From Nosema muscidifuracis (lineage: Eukaryota > Microsporidia > Nosematidae), in contig JAIOKI010000010.1 of the NCBI GenBank assembly GCA_028335825.1, positions 434,001 through 498,000 on the forward strand: a stretch of DNA of 64,000 nucleotides, written 5' to 3'. Shown here piece by piece: positions 46,317 through 55,022 of the stretch. Position numbers and translations under genes: made by a program. Under the pieces are notes generated by a model that saw nothing but the letters and a program-made list of their open reading frames with translations, was not told where the DNA came from and did no database searches. Positions within the stretch are counted from its first letter, which is position 1. Every line of letters starts with the position of its first letter.

Positions 46317-49031
46317 CTATATAGAAGAATCTCTGTATCCAAACAAATTATTCTTATCGTACCCTTTTAAAATAAATAGCAATCTAAAAAAATTCTTTGG
46401 AAGTATTAGATTGGTCAAACTTGTAGTAGTTGATGGATCTTTATAATAAGAAGAACTTCCTACATCTTTCTCATCAGTATATCCAAAATCATCTAAATTG
46501 ATATTATCAATATCAGAAATAGGTGAAAGTTCTTCCCATTTATCTAATAAATGTATTCTATCTTTTCTTAGCTTTTCAGTAAATTCATCTAAATACACAG
46601 TTTCTTGGAAATTTAAAGGGAAACAATTACAGCTTTTTCCAAAAATATCATCCAAGTGATTATAAAAAACGTATGTTATATAAAATAAAGGAATGAAACA
46701 GGCTGCTATAAATCGTTGATTATGTGAAAATATAACTGAAGCTGTTGCTATTTGAAAAACCAGTACAGAATATATTACAAGAGTAACTGCTTGTTCCCAA
46801 AATCTTCCTCCTGACTCATAATGATTTCTAGATGAGTATAAGAAATCATTCTTGTAGAAACAGTATACAATAAAAAAATAGCAAGTTCCTGGTAATAAAA
46901 CAGTAGGACAAATTAATGTATACACAAAAAGCATAGGAAAAACTATCAAAAGATCGGGGAACATATTTCCAAAATCAAATGGTGGAGCAAATTCGGCTTG
47001 TTCTGTTTGTCTTCGTGTTTTAGTAGCAAATAAATTTTTAAGTATATGGTTTACAATTAAAGGACCAGGCTTCAATAAAAGCATAGCTACTCCAAATAAA
47101 GCTTTCTGTATAGCTGTGTTAATAAACAATGCAACCGATGATAAAATTTTATCTCCTAGATTCTCTACGAATTCATCAAATGTAAGATTACCTTCAACAA
47201 ACTTCTTTAAACTTGAATAAATCGTCGTAGCAAAGAAAACTGATATAAAACCGTTGAAAAATAAGAAATTTGAGTATTTTGACATGGTTTTTTTCTGTGC
47301 AGCTGAAAAAGATACTATTCCTTCAAGATTTACTAAAGCTGAAATAATCATTGGTACGAATACCAACATTAAATTGTACATCAATGCAGGAATATTACCT
47401 TTGTAAAATGTTTTGATCTTTGGATGCGAATTAAAAAATTTTATAACGATACCATTAGTACTAAACCTATCTAACTGAACCATATCTATTACATACACTA
47501 CTATCAAGGTAAAAACAATATTAAATACAAAGAAGGCAAGATTTGCACATGCTCTTAAAATAAAAGCATACATACCTCCTTTGTTAACATTCTCCCAAAT
47601 TATGTCATTTGGAGTTGGTGCATCCTCAGCAATTACTGTAAAAACTTTTGACCCTATTTTTGCTTGTTTGACAATACTAGCATCCTTAAAATGTTTGAAA
47701 ACTACAAATCCTTTTCTTGATCCAAATGGTAGATCGAGACTAAAATATGCTGAATATTTTCCCATATTAATGAAATGATAAAACGAAAAGAAACTCGCAT
47801 CTTTATCTATTTCACCAGGTATAAACAAAGCATTTTGTTCTTCTGCTAATTCTATTATGTGAGATGTGTCTTCAATGGCATTTTCTTGCTTAAGTCTATT
47901 TTTTTCTAATTCTATATCATTCATCAACTTTTTAAGCCTATCGAACCAGTAATCTATTGCTTTAACTTGATTTCTATATAAAGTTTTCCATCTGTCATCA
48001 GTTATTCTAAAGATAGTTACCAAACTTTTCTTTTTTTCTATGTTAACAACTTTGTTAAGCTTATGATTCTCTACAGTTTCTAATAAAGAATTTTCGAATT
48101 CTTTAATACTTTCCTTACAATCAATTTTGTTCTTTATCGACCATTTTTCCATTTTCTCTACAGCAGTATTAACTTCTTTTTCAATATTTTCTACTGCTTC
48201 ATCTTTTTCTTGATAAAGTCTTCTTAGTACAGATGTATCGTGTAAAATAACTGAATCTTCTATTTCTCCTACCTTCATTTCAGTAAAAAAGTTTTTCAAA
48301 TCTTCATCAGTTTTAACAAAATCAGGTAAATTTGATACTAAAAGAGTTCTGTTAGACAAACTCAAAAATTCAGCAGCTTTTTCAGCTGATCCAAGTTGAT
48401 AAGATAATTTCTTCAATGTAATTATGGAAGTTAAAATAGCTGGATTTCTTAAATATAATTGTCTAAGTACTGTGTATCTTTTGTAGTATATATAAATTAG
48501 ATAGAAGATAAAGAATGTGATACCATAGCTATAAGATAAAATTACATAATAGTAAATAAAATTTGTTGAATGCGTACCTATAGATAATCGTGTGATATAC
48601 TGATAATCTTCTCCACCTTCAAATTCATAAAAGTTCCAATAAATATATCCTATAATAGGTAAGACTGTTATACTCAAGAAAGTGAATATTTTAAGGAGAA
48701 ATTTTAAAGTCTGTAGCATCATAAAAGCATCAAGTCCTATAAGAATTAGCAACTTAGAATCACTAACGGTAATTACTGGAATTATCCAATTGAATCTTCC
48801 TTGATATTCATAACAAGGATGGCTAGGCTTTCCTTGTACATTTGGTGAATATAGCCATTTCACTTTTGGACGTATAAAAAGATATACAAAAATAATTACA
48901 ACAAAAAGTCCAAATTGAACAAGAAGATTCGACATTATAACTCCATCTGCATCTTCTAAGGGAGGAATCTTGGTTATCTTATCCAATACTACTTCTTCTT
49001 TACCTTTTTCTGTATCTTCATTTTCTGACAT
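46317..49031 (-). CDS. OSCA/CSC1/TMEM63 family mechanosensitive ion channel
   Basis: This family forms membrane-tension or osmotic-gated cation channels. 904 residues: an N-terminal span (about 30-50), spans near 98-120 and 145-185, the cytosolic RNA-recognition-like domain starting RTLLVSNLPDF (about 227), a coiled insertion, the PTPNDIIWENV motif (about 475-485) typical of OSCA/CSC1, then the six to seven C-terminal spans of the DUF221 core, including LEGIVSFSAAQKKTMSKYSNFLFFN and PTVLLPGTCYFFIVY. Length is usual. The start follows TACCCTTTACCGT. It could sense swelling during spore germination or host-cell osmotic change. This is inference. Confidence 0.9.
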   Translation of the reverse strand: MSENEDTEKGKEEVVLDKITKIPPLEDADGVIMSNLLVQFGLFVVIIFVYLFIRPKVKWLYSPNVQGKPSHPCYEYQGRFNWIIPVITVSDSKLLILIGLDAFMMLQTLKFLLKIFTFLSITVLPIIGYIYWNFYEFEGGEDYQYITRLSIGTHSTNFIYYYVILSYSYGITFFIFYLIYIYYKRYTVLRQLYLRNPAILTSIITLKKLSYQLGSAEKAAEFLSLSNRTLLVSNLPDFVKTDEDLKNFFTEMKVGEIEDSVILHDTSVLRRLYQEKDEAVENIEKEVNTAVEKMEKWSIKNKIDCKESIKEFENSLLETVENHKLNKVVNIEKKKSLVTIFRITDDRWKTLYRNQVKAIDYWFDRLKKLMNDIELEKNRLKQENAIEDTSHIIELAEEQNALFIPGEIDKDASFFSFYHFINMGKYSAYFSLDLPFGSRKGFVVFKHFKDASIVKQAKIGSKVFTVIAEDAPTPNDIIWENVNKGGMYAFILRACANLAFFVFNIVFTLIVVYVIDMVQLDRFSTNGIVIKFFNSHPKIKTFYKGNIPALMYNLMLVFVPMIISALVNLEGIVSFSAAQKKTMSKYSNFLFFNGFISVFFATTIYSSLKKFVEGNLTFDEFVENLGDKILSSVALFINTAIQKALFGVAMLLLKPGPLIVNHILKNLFATKTRRQTEQAEFAPPFDFGNMFPDLLIVFPMLFVYTLICPTVLLPGTCYFFIVYCFYKNDFLYSSRNHYESGGRFWEQAVTLVIYSVLVFQIATASVIFSHNQRFIAACFIPLFYITYVFYNHLDDIFGKSCNCFPLNFQETVYLDEFTEKLRKDRIHLLDKWEELSPISDIDNINLDDFGYTDEKDVGSSSYYKDPSTTTSLTNLILPKNFFRLLFILKGYDKNNLFGYRDSSI

Positions 49032-50430
49032 ACGGTAAAGGGTAAAGAACTTTTATTATTTTATCTACCAATACATTCCAACGATCAATCAAGAAAAAAA
49101 AATCTTGTTAAAAAGGAGTTTTTGATCTAGTTATGGATCAAAAATAATGATCTATAAATAGGTCAAAAATAATTAATGATACCAATGGCAAATATTTTGT
49201 ATGGATCAAAAACAAACAAAAGCTTATCATCTTTATAAAAATATTAATTTAACTTAATTGAATAGATTTTTGTATTTATCATAATATAGATAAAAAAGGA
49301 ATTTAATTTAAGTGTTTTCGAATATTAATTAATTTTCTAATTTAAAAGACTGTTGTAAGATGACTCACTATTTACCATAAATGGTTTAATTAAAAAATTT
49401 TAGTAAAGACAAAAACTATTTAAAAAAATATTTATCATGAGTTTCTACTTTTATCAAATATAGTAAATTAATACAAAATATTAAACATTTAATATAACGT
49501 TATATATCAAATATTACTGAAAAATAATCATACTTAAATAAATTATTATAAAATAAATCTGAGAGGTGTTTCAATTATCAAAATATTTTTCAAAATCATA
49601 AAGAAGATTTCCAGATTATAATTTTACTACTTATTCATTTGGTAGATTTAAGACCAATAAAATAATTTAATCATAAAGGCATTTACGTTTAAGTATAAAT
49701 ACAGCTAGGAGTATTATTCCATCCTAAATTTGCATGTCTAAAAAGTCTTTCACAATTATTCCACTTATACTATCAATGTTTCTCTTTCTTCTGTATTCAA
49801 GCACATTGCTCTCCAGGATCCTTTTTAAGAATTTAACATAAGATAAATGGTATTAAACTGTTGTCTACAGTCTTCTTATATGACTATATGAAAGTTTAAT
49901 ACCATTTATCTTAAGTTAATATATACGGTACAATTACTGTTTTATATTTGTGCATTAAGTATATTTAAGATTATATAGTTATATATTTTAACTATAAGTT
50001 TTATGTTTTTGAGAGTTATTCATAGCACAAATAAATTTTGAATTGTCAATATTAGTTCTTTTTATACAATACCAATCCAATATAAAAAAATATTCCAATA
50101 TTATTGGCTAAAAAATTTTAGGGAGAAATAATTGGATAAAATTTTTTAGGACATGAATTTATCTTGAAAAAGAAATATACAACTTATCTTCAAAAAATAG
50201 AACCAAATAATTTATATTCAAAAAATATAATCAAATAATTTATATTCAAAAAATAGAACCAAATAATTTATATTCAAAAAATAGAACCAAATAACTTATT
50301 TTAAAAAAATATAATAAAACATCTCACAAAATATTATATTTAAAATATGTTGTGAGAAGACTCACTTCTTACTATAAAAATATTTTTAAATAACTCTTAA
50401 CAAAAATCTTTATAAAATGACTTGATTTAT
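49032..50430. other. 1.4-kb gap with an unusual less-AT-rich segment and a strong hairpin
   Basis: 49690-49830 is clearly less AT-rich than typical spacers (AAATACAGCTAGGAGTATTA, TTCAAGCACATTGCTCTCCA) but has no long open frame. A hairpin follows at 49831-49920. 50180-50320 has five copies of a 32-base unit (AATAGAACCAAATAATTTAT). A structured non-coding RNA or a relic element is possible. Confidence 0.5.
49831..49920. repeat. Long hairpin with 21-bp perfect core
   Basis: TAAGATAAATGGTATTAAAC plus T at 49839-49859 is matched exactly by its reverse complement at 49893-49913. Pairing extends outward with one bulge and one mismatch to about 28 bp. The loop is 33 bases. It directly follows the less-AT-rich segment 49690-49830. 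Confidence 0.75.
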
Positions 50431-50790
50431 TTATTCTAAAAGTTCTTTGATTTTTTCTTCTACTCTTAGACCCTCTTTATCTTTAGGTATAAAAATACAG
50501 CAAGCAATGACAGGCCTTTCTAATGAACAAGCTTTTCCAAGAGATCTTTTAGATGATATGTGAACAAAAGGAATACCTTTATCTTCACATAAAATGGGTA
50601 AAGAATATGTTAATTCTGGTGGTTCTGAATCAACAGCCATAATAACAAGTTTTGCTGTGCCCTTATTTATACATTTAGTCACTTCATTAACTCCCTTTCT
50701 TATAAATTGAGATTTGTTCATTGAAATAACAAATTCATAAATTTTTTTACATCTGTCTTCGTTTATTGATTGATACTCGTTTTCATTCAT
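50431..50790 (-). CDS. SNU13: Snu13/15.5K (L7Ae family) kink-turn RNA-binding protein
   Basis: Snu13 binds kink-turns in U4 snRNA and box C/D snoRNAs. The L7Ae core is clear: IRKGVNEVTKCINKGTAKLVIMAVDSEP, then LPILCEDKGIPFVHISSKRSLGKACSLERPVIACCIF. The R-K-G-x-N-E-x-T-K and C-E-D-K-x-x-P-x-V words match Snu13 more closely than Nhp2 or L8. The 119 residues are close to the usual 126. The ATG follows AAGACCCC directly. It is divergent from the gene at 50835, with 44 bases between starts. Presence of this factor implies box C/D snoRNPs and perhaps splicing. Confidence 0.92.
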   Translation of the reverse strand: MNENEYQSINEDRCKKIYEFVISMNKSQFIRKGVNEVTKCINKGTAKLVIMAVDSEPPELTYSLPILCEDKGIPFVHISSKRSLGKACSLERPVIACCIFIPKDKEGLRVEEKIKELLE

Positions 50791-50825
50791 GGGGTCTTTT
50801 AGAAAATAAAAAAATGAAAAAAATA

Positions 50826-50828
50826 CCC
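50826..50828 (+). promoter_or_regulatory. CCC start context deciding the start at 50835
   Basis: TACCCAT stands six bases before ATG 50835. Earlier in-frame ATGs at 50766 and 50814 overlap or abut the SNU13 start region and lack it. Confidence 0.6.
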
Positions 50829-50834
50829 ATAAAA

Positions 50835-51215
50835 ATGAATTATAAAGAAAATATTAGCAAATTAAAAAAAGCATCTGAATTCAATTCTAATAATCTAAAA
50901 AAGATAGTTGATAACTTTTTACCACTCGAATCATATTTCTTAGATGTAAATTATTCAGAAAAATCCAATTGTTATGTACCTAATGAGCCTAATTTTCAAC
51001 TTCCAAATACTTTTTTAAAAACCACTATTAATACTGCTTGTAAAAAATATATGCAAACTAATAAAGAAACAAAAGATTACAGTAAAAATATTGATTGTCT
51101 TATTGAAGAATTAGAGACATTTTTTATTGATAATGAAAATGATGAAGAAGAAGATATTGAAATAATTTCTGAAGATATTTTAAGAGATTTATATAAGAGT
51201 CGATATGGAATGTAA
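50835..51215 (+). CDS. Small acidic-tailed protein, unknown
   Basis: 126 residues, helical and Lys/Asn-rich at the N-terminus, with a Glu/Asp cluster (DNENDEEEDIEIISEDI) before the end LRDLYKSRYGM. There is no signal peptide or membrane span. The frame also opens at 50766, but ATG 50835 is preferred since ATACCCATAAAA stands right before it. It is divergent from SNU13. The last codons and stop lie inside a 75-base unit that repeats three more times downstream. I do not recognise a family. Confidence 0.6.
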   Translation: MNYKENISKLKKASEFNSNNLKKIVDNFLPLESYFLDVNYSEKSNCYVPNEPNFQLPNTFLKTTINTACKKYMQTNKETKDYSKNIDCLIEELETFFIDNENDEEEDIEIISEDILRDLYKSRYGM

Positions 51216-51455
51216 AATTTAATAATTCCAAGAAAAAGATGTTGAAAAAATTATCTTAGAAATTTATATAAGAGTCGATATGGAATGTAAAATTTAATAA
51301 TTCCAAGAAAAAGATATTGAAAAAAATATCTTAGAGATTTATATAAGAGTCGATATGGAATGTAAAATTTAATAATTCCAAGAAAAAGATGTTGAAAAAA
51401 ATATCTTAGAAATTTATATAAGAGTCGATATGGAATGTAAAATTTAATAATTTTA
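51187..51455 (+). repeat. 75-bp tandem array including the 3' end of the gene at 50835
   Basis: The unit ATTTATATAAGAGTCGATAT with the following bases begins at 51187, 51262, 51337 and 51412, an exact 75-base period, with high identity. Each copy contains the codons for LYKSRYGM and the stop. The first copy is the true gene end. Confidence 0.85.
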
Positions 51456-51740
51456 AATTAATTTATTTTAAGAATATTTAGTAAAAATTTTATGATGTTG
51501 GTTCCTTAGTTAATAAAACGAAAATCTAAGTTTTCTTTACAAAATTTTCATATTAACTTTATTAGATGACATATATGATGTCTACCAATAATATTTTATT
51601 GTTGATAAAATTATTTAATTTGTTTGGAAACATCATTTAGCGAATCATAATTTTTTATCAAATGAAAATTATCAATTGATTTACCAATTAAATAAAAAAG
51701 GAGAAAAAAAATATTAAATAGAACGTAGAATACAACCTGA
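51456..51740. other. Promoter region of the PUF-like gene
   Basis: AT-rich single-copy sequence with TTTGTTTGGAAACATC near 51619 and an AACCTGA context at the start codon. No gene seen. Confidence 0.5.
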
Positions 51741-53006
51741 ATGAGAAATCTTTCTGTAGAGCGACCAACAACTTTAATAAAAATTAGTAAGTCGGGTTTC
51801 GTAAAAGATTCCTTAGATGAGACTATAAAAAAAAATTTAAGCTACTCAAGTATTGATTTTTATAATTTGGAAGACTACGAGAATTATTTTACATCTAATT
51901 TAGATGATTCAAAAATGTTCAATAAAATGTCATTAAAAGATATAGGAATTTCCAAGATGGGATCACTTTCTCATTTATATGAAGAATCAAAAACTATTCA
52001 GAATGAAGAATATCCTTTTAAATTAATTTCTAACGATTTTACAGAAGATAGTCCAATTGAGACTAAAAGTTACTTAAGAAACTTTGTTAATGATCAAATT
52101 TGTAAGATTAAAAATGAAAAAATAGATAAACTATTCGTAATTTCAACTCTGAGATTTGATTTAAGAGTCAAAACTTTTGAAATACTTGATGAAAGTATTT
52201 TGGTTTATTTTGTTAGTGAAGATGATTCACTTTCTTTTTATAAGCAGTATTATAATTTTCTTGAACTATCATTTCTTCAATTTTGTAATTGGTCTCCAGA
52301 ATTTAACCCTAGTTTTATTAATACTAATAATATAACATATAGCCAAGAAGAAACTGAATTTGATATTAAAATTAAAGATAATATTCAATCAGACATTGTA
52401 TACGAGAGAAAACGATTTATAGAAATGGTAGATTATTTCAATCAATTAAAATCAGAATTTACAAAACCCGAACTTGTTAAAATGACAGAAGATTTATCCA
52501 AAGGAAAAACTTCTTTTGTTTTTTCTAATACGAAAGAGCTTGCTGTTGGTAGTAAATCAAATAAAATCATGCAAGATGCTATTAAGATTATGTCAGGTGA
52601 AGAAATTAATCGAATTTATGAATGTCTAGAATATGATATCGTACCTATTGCTGCTACTAAGCATGGTGCATATACTGTACAAACACTTTTGAATTATTCT
52701 ACCAATGTTTCACATAGGAAAATGATATCAAAATATTTTGAAAAAGAAGGTGAATTTTTATTAGCTCATGAAATAGGAAACTATACTTTTCAAAAGCTTT
52801 TATCTTTTGACATCGATCTCGTCTCCAAATTTTTCATTTCGAATTTTAGTGATGTTATCGAATATGATTTGGGATTTAAAGTATTTAGAAGATGTAGTGA
52901 ATATTTAAATAAAATTAAAGATGCTCTATTTGATAAGCTCAATTCTTATACTAATTTACCTAGTGGAATGGTAATTCAGTTAAGACAGATCATTACAAAT
53001 ATGTAA
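51741..53006 (+). CDS. PUF-repeat RNA-binding protein, Jsn1/Puf2-like (tentative)
   Basis: 421 residues. An RRM-like strand set is suggested at about 125-175 (KLFVISTLRFDLRVK, then LVYFVSEDDSLSFYK). After about residue 270 come helical repeats that read as PUF units: SKSNKIMQDAIKIM, then IAATKHGAYTVQTLLNYS, then LAHEIGNYTFQKLLSFD, then IEYDLGFKVFRRCSEY. The G-x-Y-x-x-Q triads fit RNA-base recognition. An RRM plus few PUF repeats resembles yeast Jsn1/Puf2, which bind mRNA 3' ends. Canonical PUFs have eight repeats; only four or five are visible. ATG 51741 follows AACCTGA. Confidence 0.6.
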   Translation: MRNLSVERPTTLIKISKSGFVKDSLDETIKKNLSYSSIDFYNLEDYENYFTSNLDDSKMFNKMSLKDIGISKMGSLSHLYEESKTIQNEEYPFKLISNDFTEDSPIETKSYLRNFVNDQICKIKNEKIDKLFVISTLRFDLRVKTFEILDESILVYFVSEDDSLSFYKQYYNFLELSFLQFCNWSPEFNPSFINTNNITYSQEETEFDIKIKDNIQSDIVYERKRFIEMVDYFNQLKSEFTKPELVKMTEDLSKGKTSFVFSNTKELAVGSKSNKIMQDAIKIMSGEEINRIYECLEYDIVPIAATKHGAYTVQTLLNYSTNVSHRKMISKYFEKEGEFLLAHEIGNYTFQKLLSFDIDLVSKFFISNFSDVIEYDLGFKVFRRCSEYLNKIKDALFDKLNSYTNLPSGMVIQLRQIITNM

Positions 53007-53027
53007 ATAGTAATAAATTTTTTTTAC

Positions 53028-54719
53028 TTATATAGAATATGATGTTTTTACAATATTTACACATTCCTTAAAAATTTCATTGTTCGTGAATAATTCGTCA
53101 TATTTTAAAGCCACAATCGAAGTTGAGCTGATACTAGTCTCAAATAATAAGATAACTGAATAAACATCATCTTCATCTACATTAGATTTACCGAGGATTT
53201 TAGCATGAGATTCAGTTAAACGTACTAAACTTTCGAGCATACGAATTGTATTGAATTCGTTAGGTCCTTCTTTTGTTTTCTTAGTAAGATAATATTTTAA
53301 TAACTTGTTAGAATTAACCTCATCTATAATCATTTCCTTATTTCTAACATTGTGTAAATATTTTTTCAATTTAGTATAGTTCCATAATTCTAGGTTCTTT
53401 ATTTTTTCATCTTCTGTATTAATATTCGATCTTTTTAATATTGTATCAGCGACTCTATCGTCTTTTCCTTTTTCTCTTACATCAAATAACCCAAAAATAA
53501 GATCGAATCTGCTTACCAAAGGTGTACTTATCAACGTATTCTCTGATACATTTTTATTTTTATCATATTGTTGTTTAGTATTACATGCTGCTATAATTGA
53601 ACATCTTGTATTGAGTGTAGATAATATACCTGCTTTTGCTATACTTAAGGTCTGTTGTTCCATTGCTTCTAATAGTCCTCCTTTTTCATTTACTTTTAGT
53701 CTATTGAATTCATCTATACAACAAATACCCATATCAGCTAACAACAAAGCTCCAGCTTCTAAAGACCAATCCTTTCCTTGTTTAACTGCACAGGATGTCA
53801 GTCCTGCATTACTAGTACCTACTCCATTAGTCATTATAGAATGATTTACAAGTTTAGAACAGATTTTTAAAAAATGCGACTTTCCTGTACCAGAATCTCC
53901 TAACAATAATACATGGGATAATTGTCGAGTACCGTTAACATTTTTGCTATCTTCTTTATGTTGATTAGCCAATACAAGAAGAAGTCCAAGTTTTACATTT
54001 GAGTGTCCATAAATATCTTTAGTAAAAGAATCTATTAATATCTTTCTTCTATCGAAATACGATTTCTTATAAAAATCTGCGAATTCATCAATATTTTCAT
54101 CCAAACATTCATCATCATTTTCTATTCTTGATATGTATAAGCAATGTATATAAAGAGACGTAAATATCTTTTCATTAACTTTTAACGGTCTCCATTTTAA
54201 TTTAAGTATTCCACTTACCACCACTTCATTTCCAGCTGAAAATTTCCCAACAAAATCACCTTCTAAATTTACTTCATACAAATCAGTCAAACTACTTGTA
54301 TTTCCAATATTCTGGATTCGTATAGTTTGTGTTTTTATTGCCTCACCTAAGCATTCGTTAGTAATTACAGAATTAGATCCACATGATCCACACAAGATAA
54401 TCGAATTCTTGGCAAACACCGAATCTAACACATGTCCTTTAAAATTACATTTCAAGCAAGAATATTCCATTTTAGTATTTCTTAACAATATTGGACCAGT
54501 TTTAATAATTGTACCACGTATTCCTATAATCTTATTTATATTAATAGATCTTATGGCAACGTTTTTAAATATAGCACACGGGATTCCCGTAAGAGTCTTA
54601 AGATATATACAAGGGAATTCCGTTGTGTTTTTTATTAATTGATTTGCTAATTCTGGATTATTTTCACAAAGATCTATTAGATTTACAATGTCAGTATCAA
54701 AAAGCTGCTGAGTATTCAT
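53028..54719 (-). CDS. MCM9: MCM9-like helicase
   Basis: MCM8-MCM9 is a hexameric helicase that drives DNA synthesis during homologous recombination and crosslink repair. 563 residues: N-terminal OB domain with a C4 zinc finger (YSCLKC and LCGSCG, about 85-112), and KLKWRPL, then the AAA+ core. It has GTRQLSHVLLLGDSGTGKS (Walker A about 272-279), NGVGTSNAGLTSCAV, LEAGALLLADMGICCIDEFNRL (Walker B), EAMEQQTLSIAKAG and LVSRFDLIF, then IRMLESLVRLTESHAK. The G-T-R before Walker A, L-A-D-x-G-x-C-C-I-D-E-F-N and single A-C-N-T sensor agree with MCM9 and not with MCM2-7 or MCM8. The long disordered MCM9 tail is absent. I chose ATG 54719 from the TATCCCTTAT context. The longer frame to 54782 is a repeat artefact. 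Confidence 0.82.
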   Translation of the reverse strand: MNTQQLFDTDIVNLIDLCENNPELANQLIKNTTEFPCIYLKTLTGIPCAIFKNVAIRSININKIIGIRGTIIKTGPILLRNTKMEYSCLKCNFKGHVLDSVFAKNSIILCGSCGSNSVITNECLGEAIKTQTIRIQNIGNTSSLTDLYEVNLEGDFVGKFSAGNEVVVSGILKLKWRPLKVNEKIFTSLYIHCLYISRIENDDECLDENIDEFADFYKKSYFDRRKILIDSFTKDIYGHSNVKLGLLLVLANQHKEDSKNVNGTRQLSHVLLLGDSGTGKSHFLKICSKLVNHSIMTNGVGTSNAGLTSCAVKQGKDWSLEAGALLLADMGICCIDEFNRLKVNEKGGLLEAMEQQTLSIAKAGILSTLNTRCSIIAACNTKQQYDKNKNVSENTLISTPLVSRFDLIFGLFDVREKGKDDRVADTILKRSNINTEDEKIKNLELWNYTKLKKYLHNVRNKEMIIDEVNSNKLLKYYLTKKTKEGPNEFNTIRMLESLVRLTESHAKILGKSNVDEDDVYSVILLFETSISSTSIVALKYDELFTNNEIFKECVNIVKTSYSI

Positions 54720-54934
54720 ATAAGGGATAAAAAAATGCAACATACCTAATTTGAGATATTTTAATTGTAATGTCAGTATCAAAAAGCTGCTGAGTATTCA
54801 TATAAGGGATAAAAAAATGCAACATACCTAATTTGATATATTTTTATTGTAATGTCAGTATCAAAAAGCTGTGAAGTTTCATATAGGAATAAAAATATAC
54901 AACATACCTAATTTGAGATATTTTTATTGTAATG
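54690..54934 (-). repeat. 82-bp tandem array containing the MCM9 start codon and CCC context
   Basis: A unit beginning GTCAGTATCAAAAAGCTGCT starts at 54690, 54772 and 54854, an exact 82-base period. Copy 1 holds the true start and first codons of MCM9. Copy 2 repeats the ATG, the codons for MNTQQLFDTD and the GGG (CCC) context at 54806-54808. Copy 3 is diverged and has lost one G. Because 82 is not a multiple of 3, the duplicated ATG is out of frame with the gene. Confidence 0.85.
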
Positions 54935-55022
54935 AAGCTTAAACTTTACAAGAAAGTGCTTTATGTATAAAATCAAGATTAATAAAAATTGGTTCATTTA
55001 TTTTATATACTTTTATTTTTCA

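Noticed and set aside
51187-51455. CRISPR array
   Set aside because: Units are contiguous tandem copies without unique spacers, in a eukaryotic genome; they are a duplicated gene end.
53028-54782. MCM9 start at 54782
   Set aside because: The extra 21 residues are translated from the duplicated 82-bp unit and lack a CCC context; the context before 54719 is strong.
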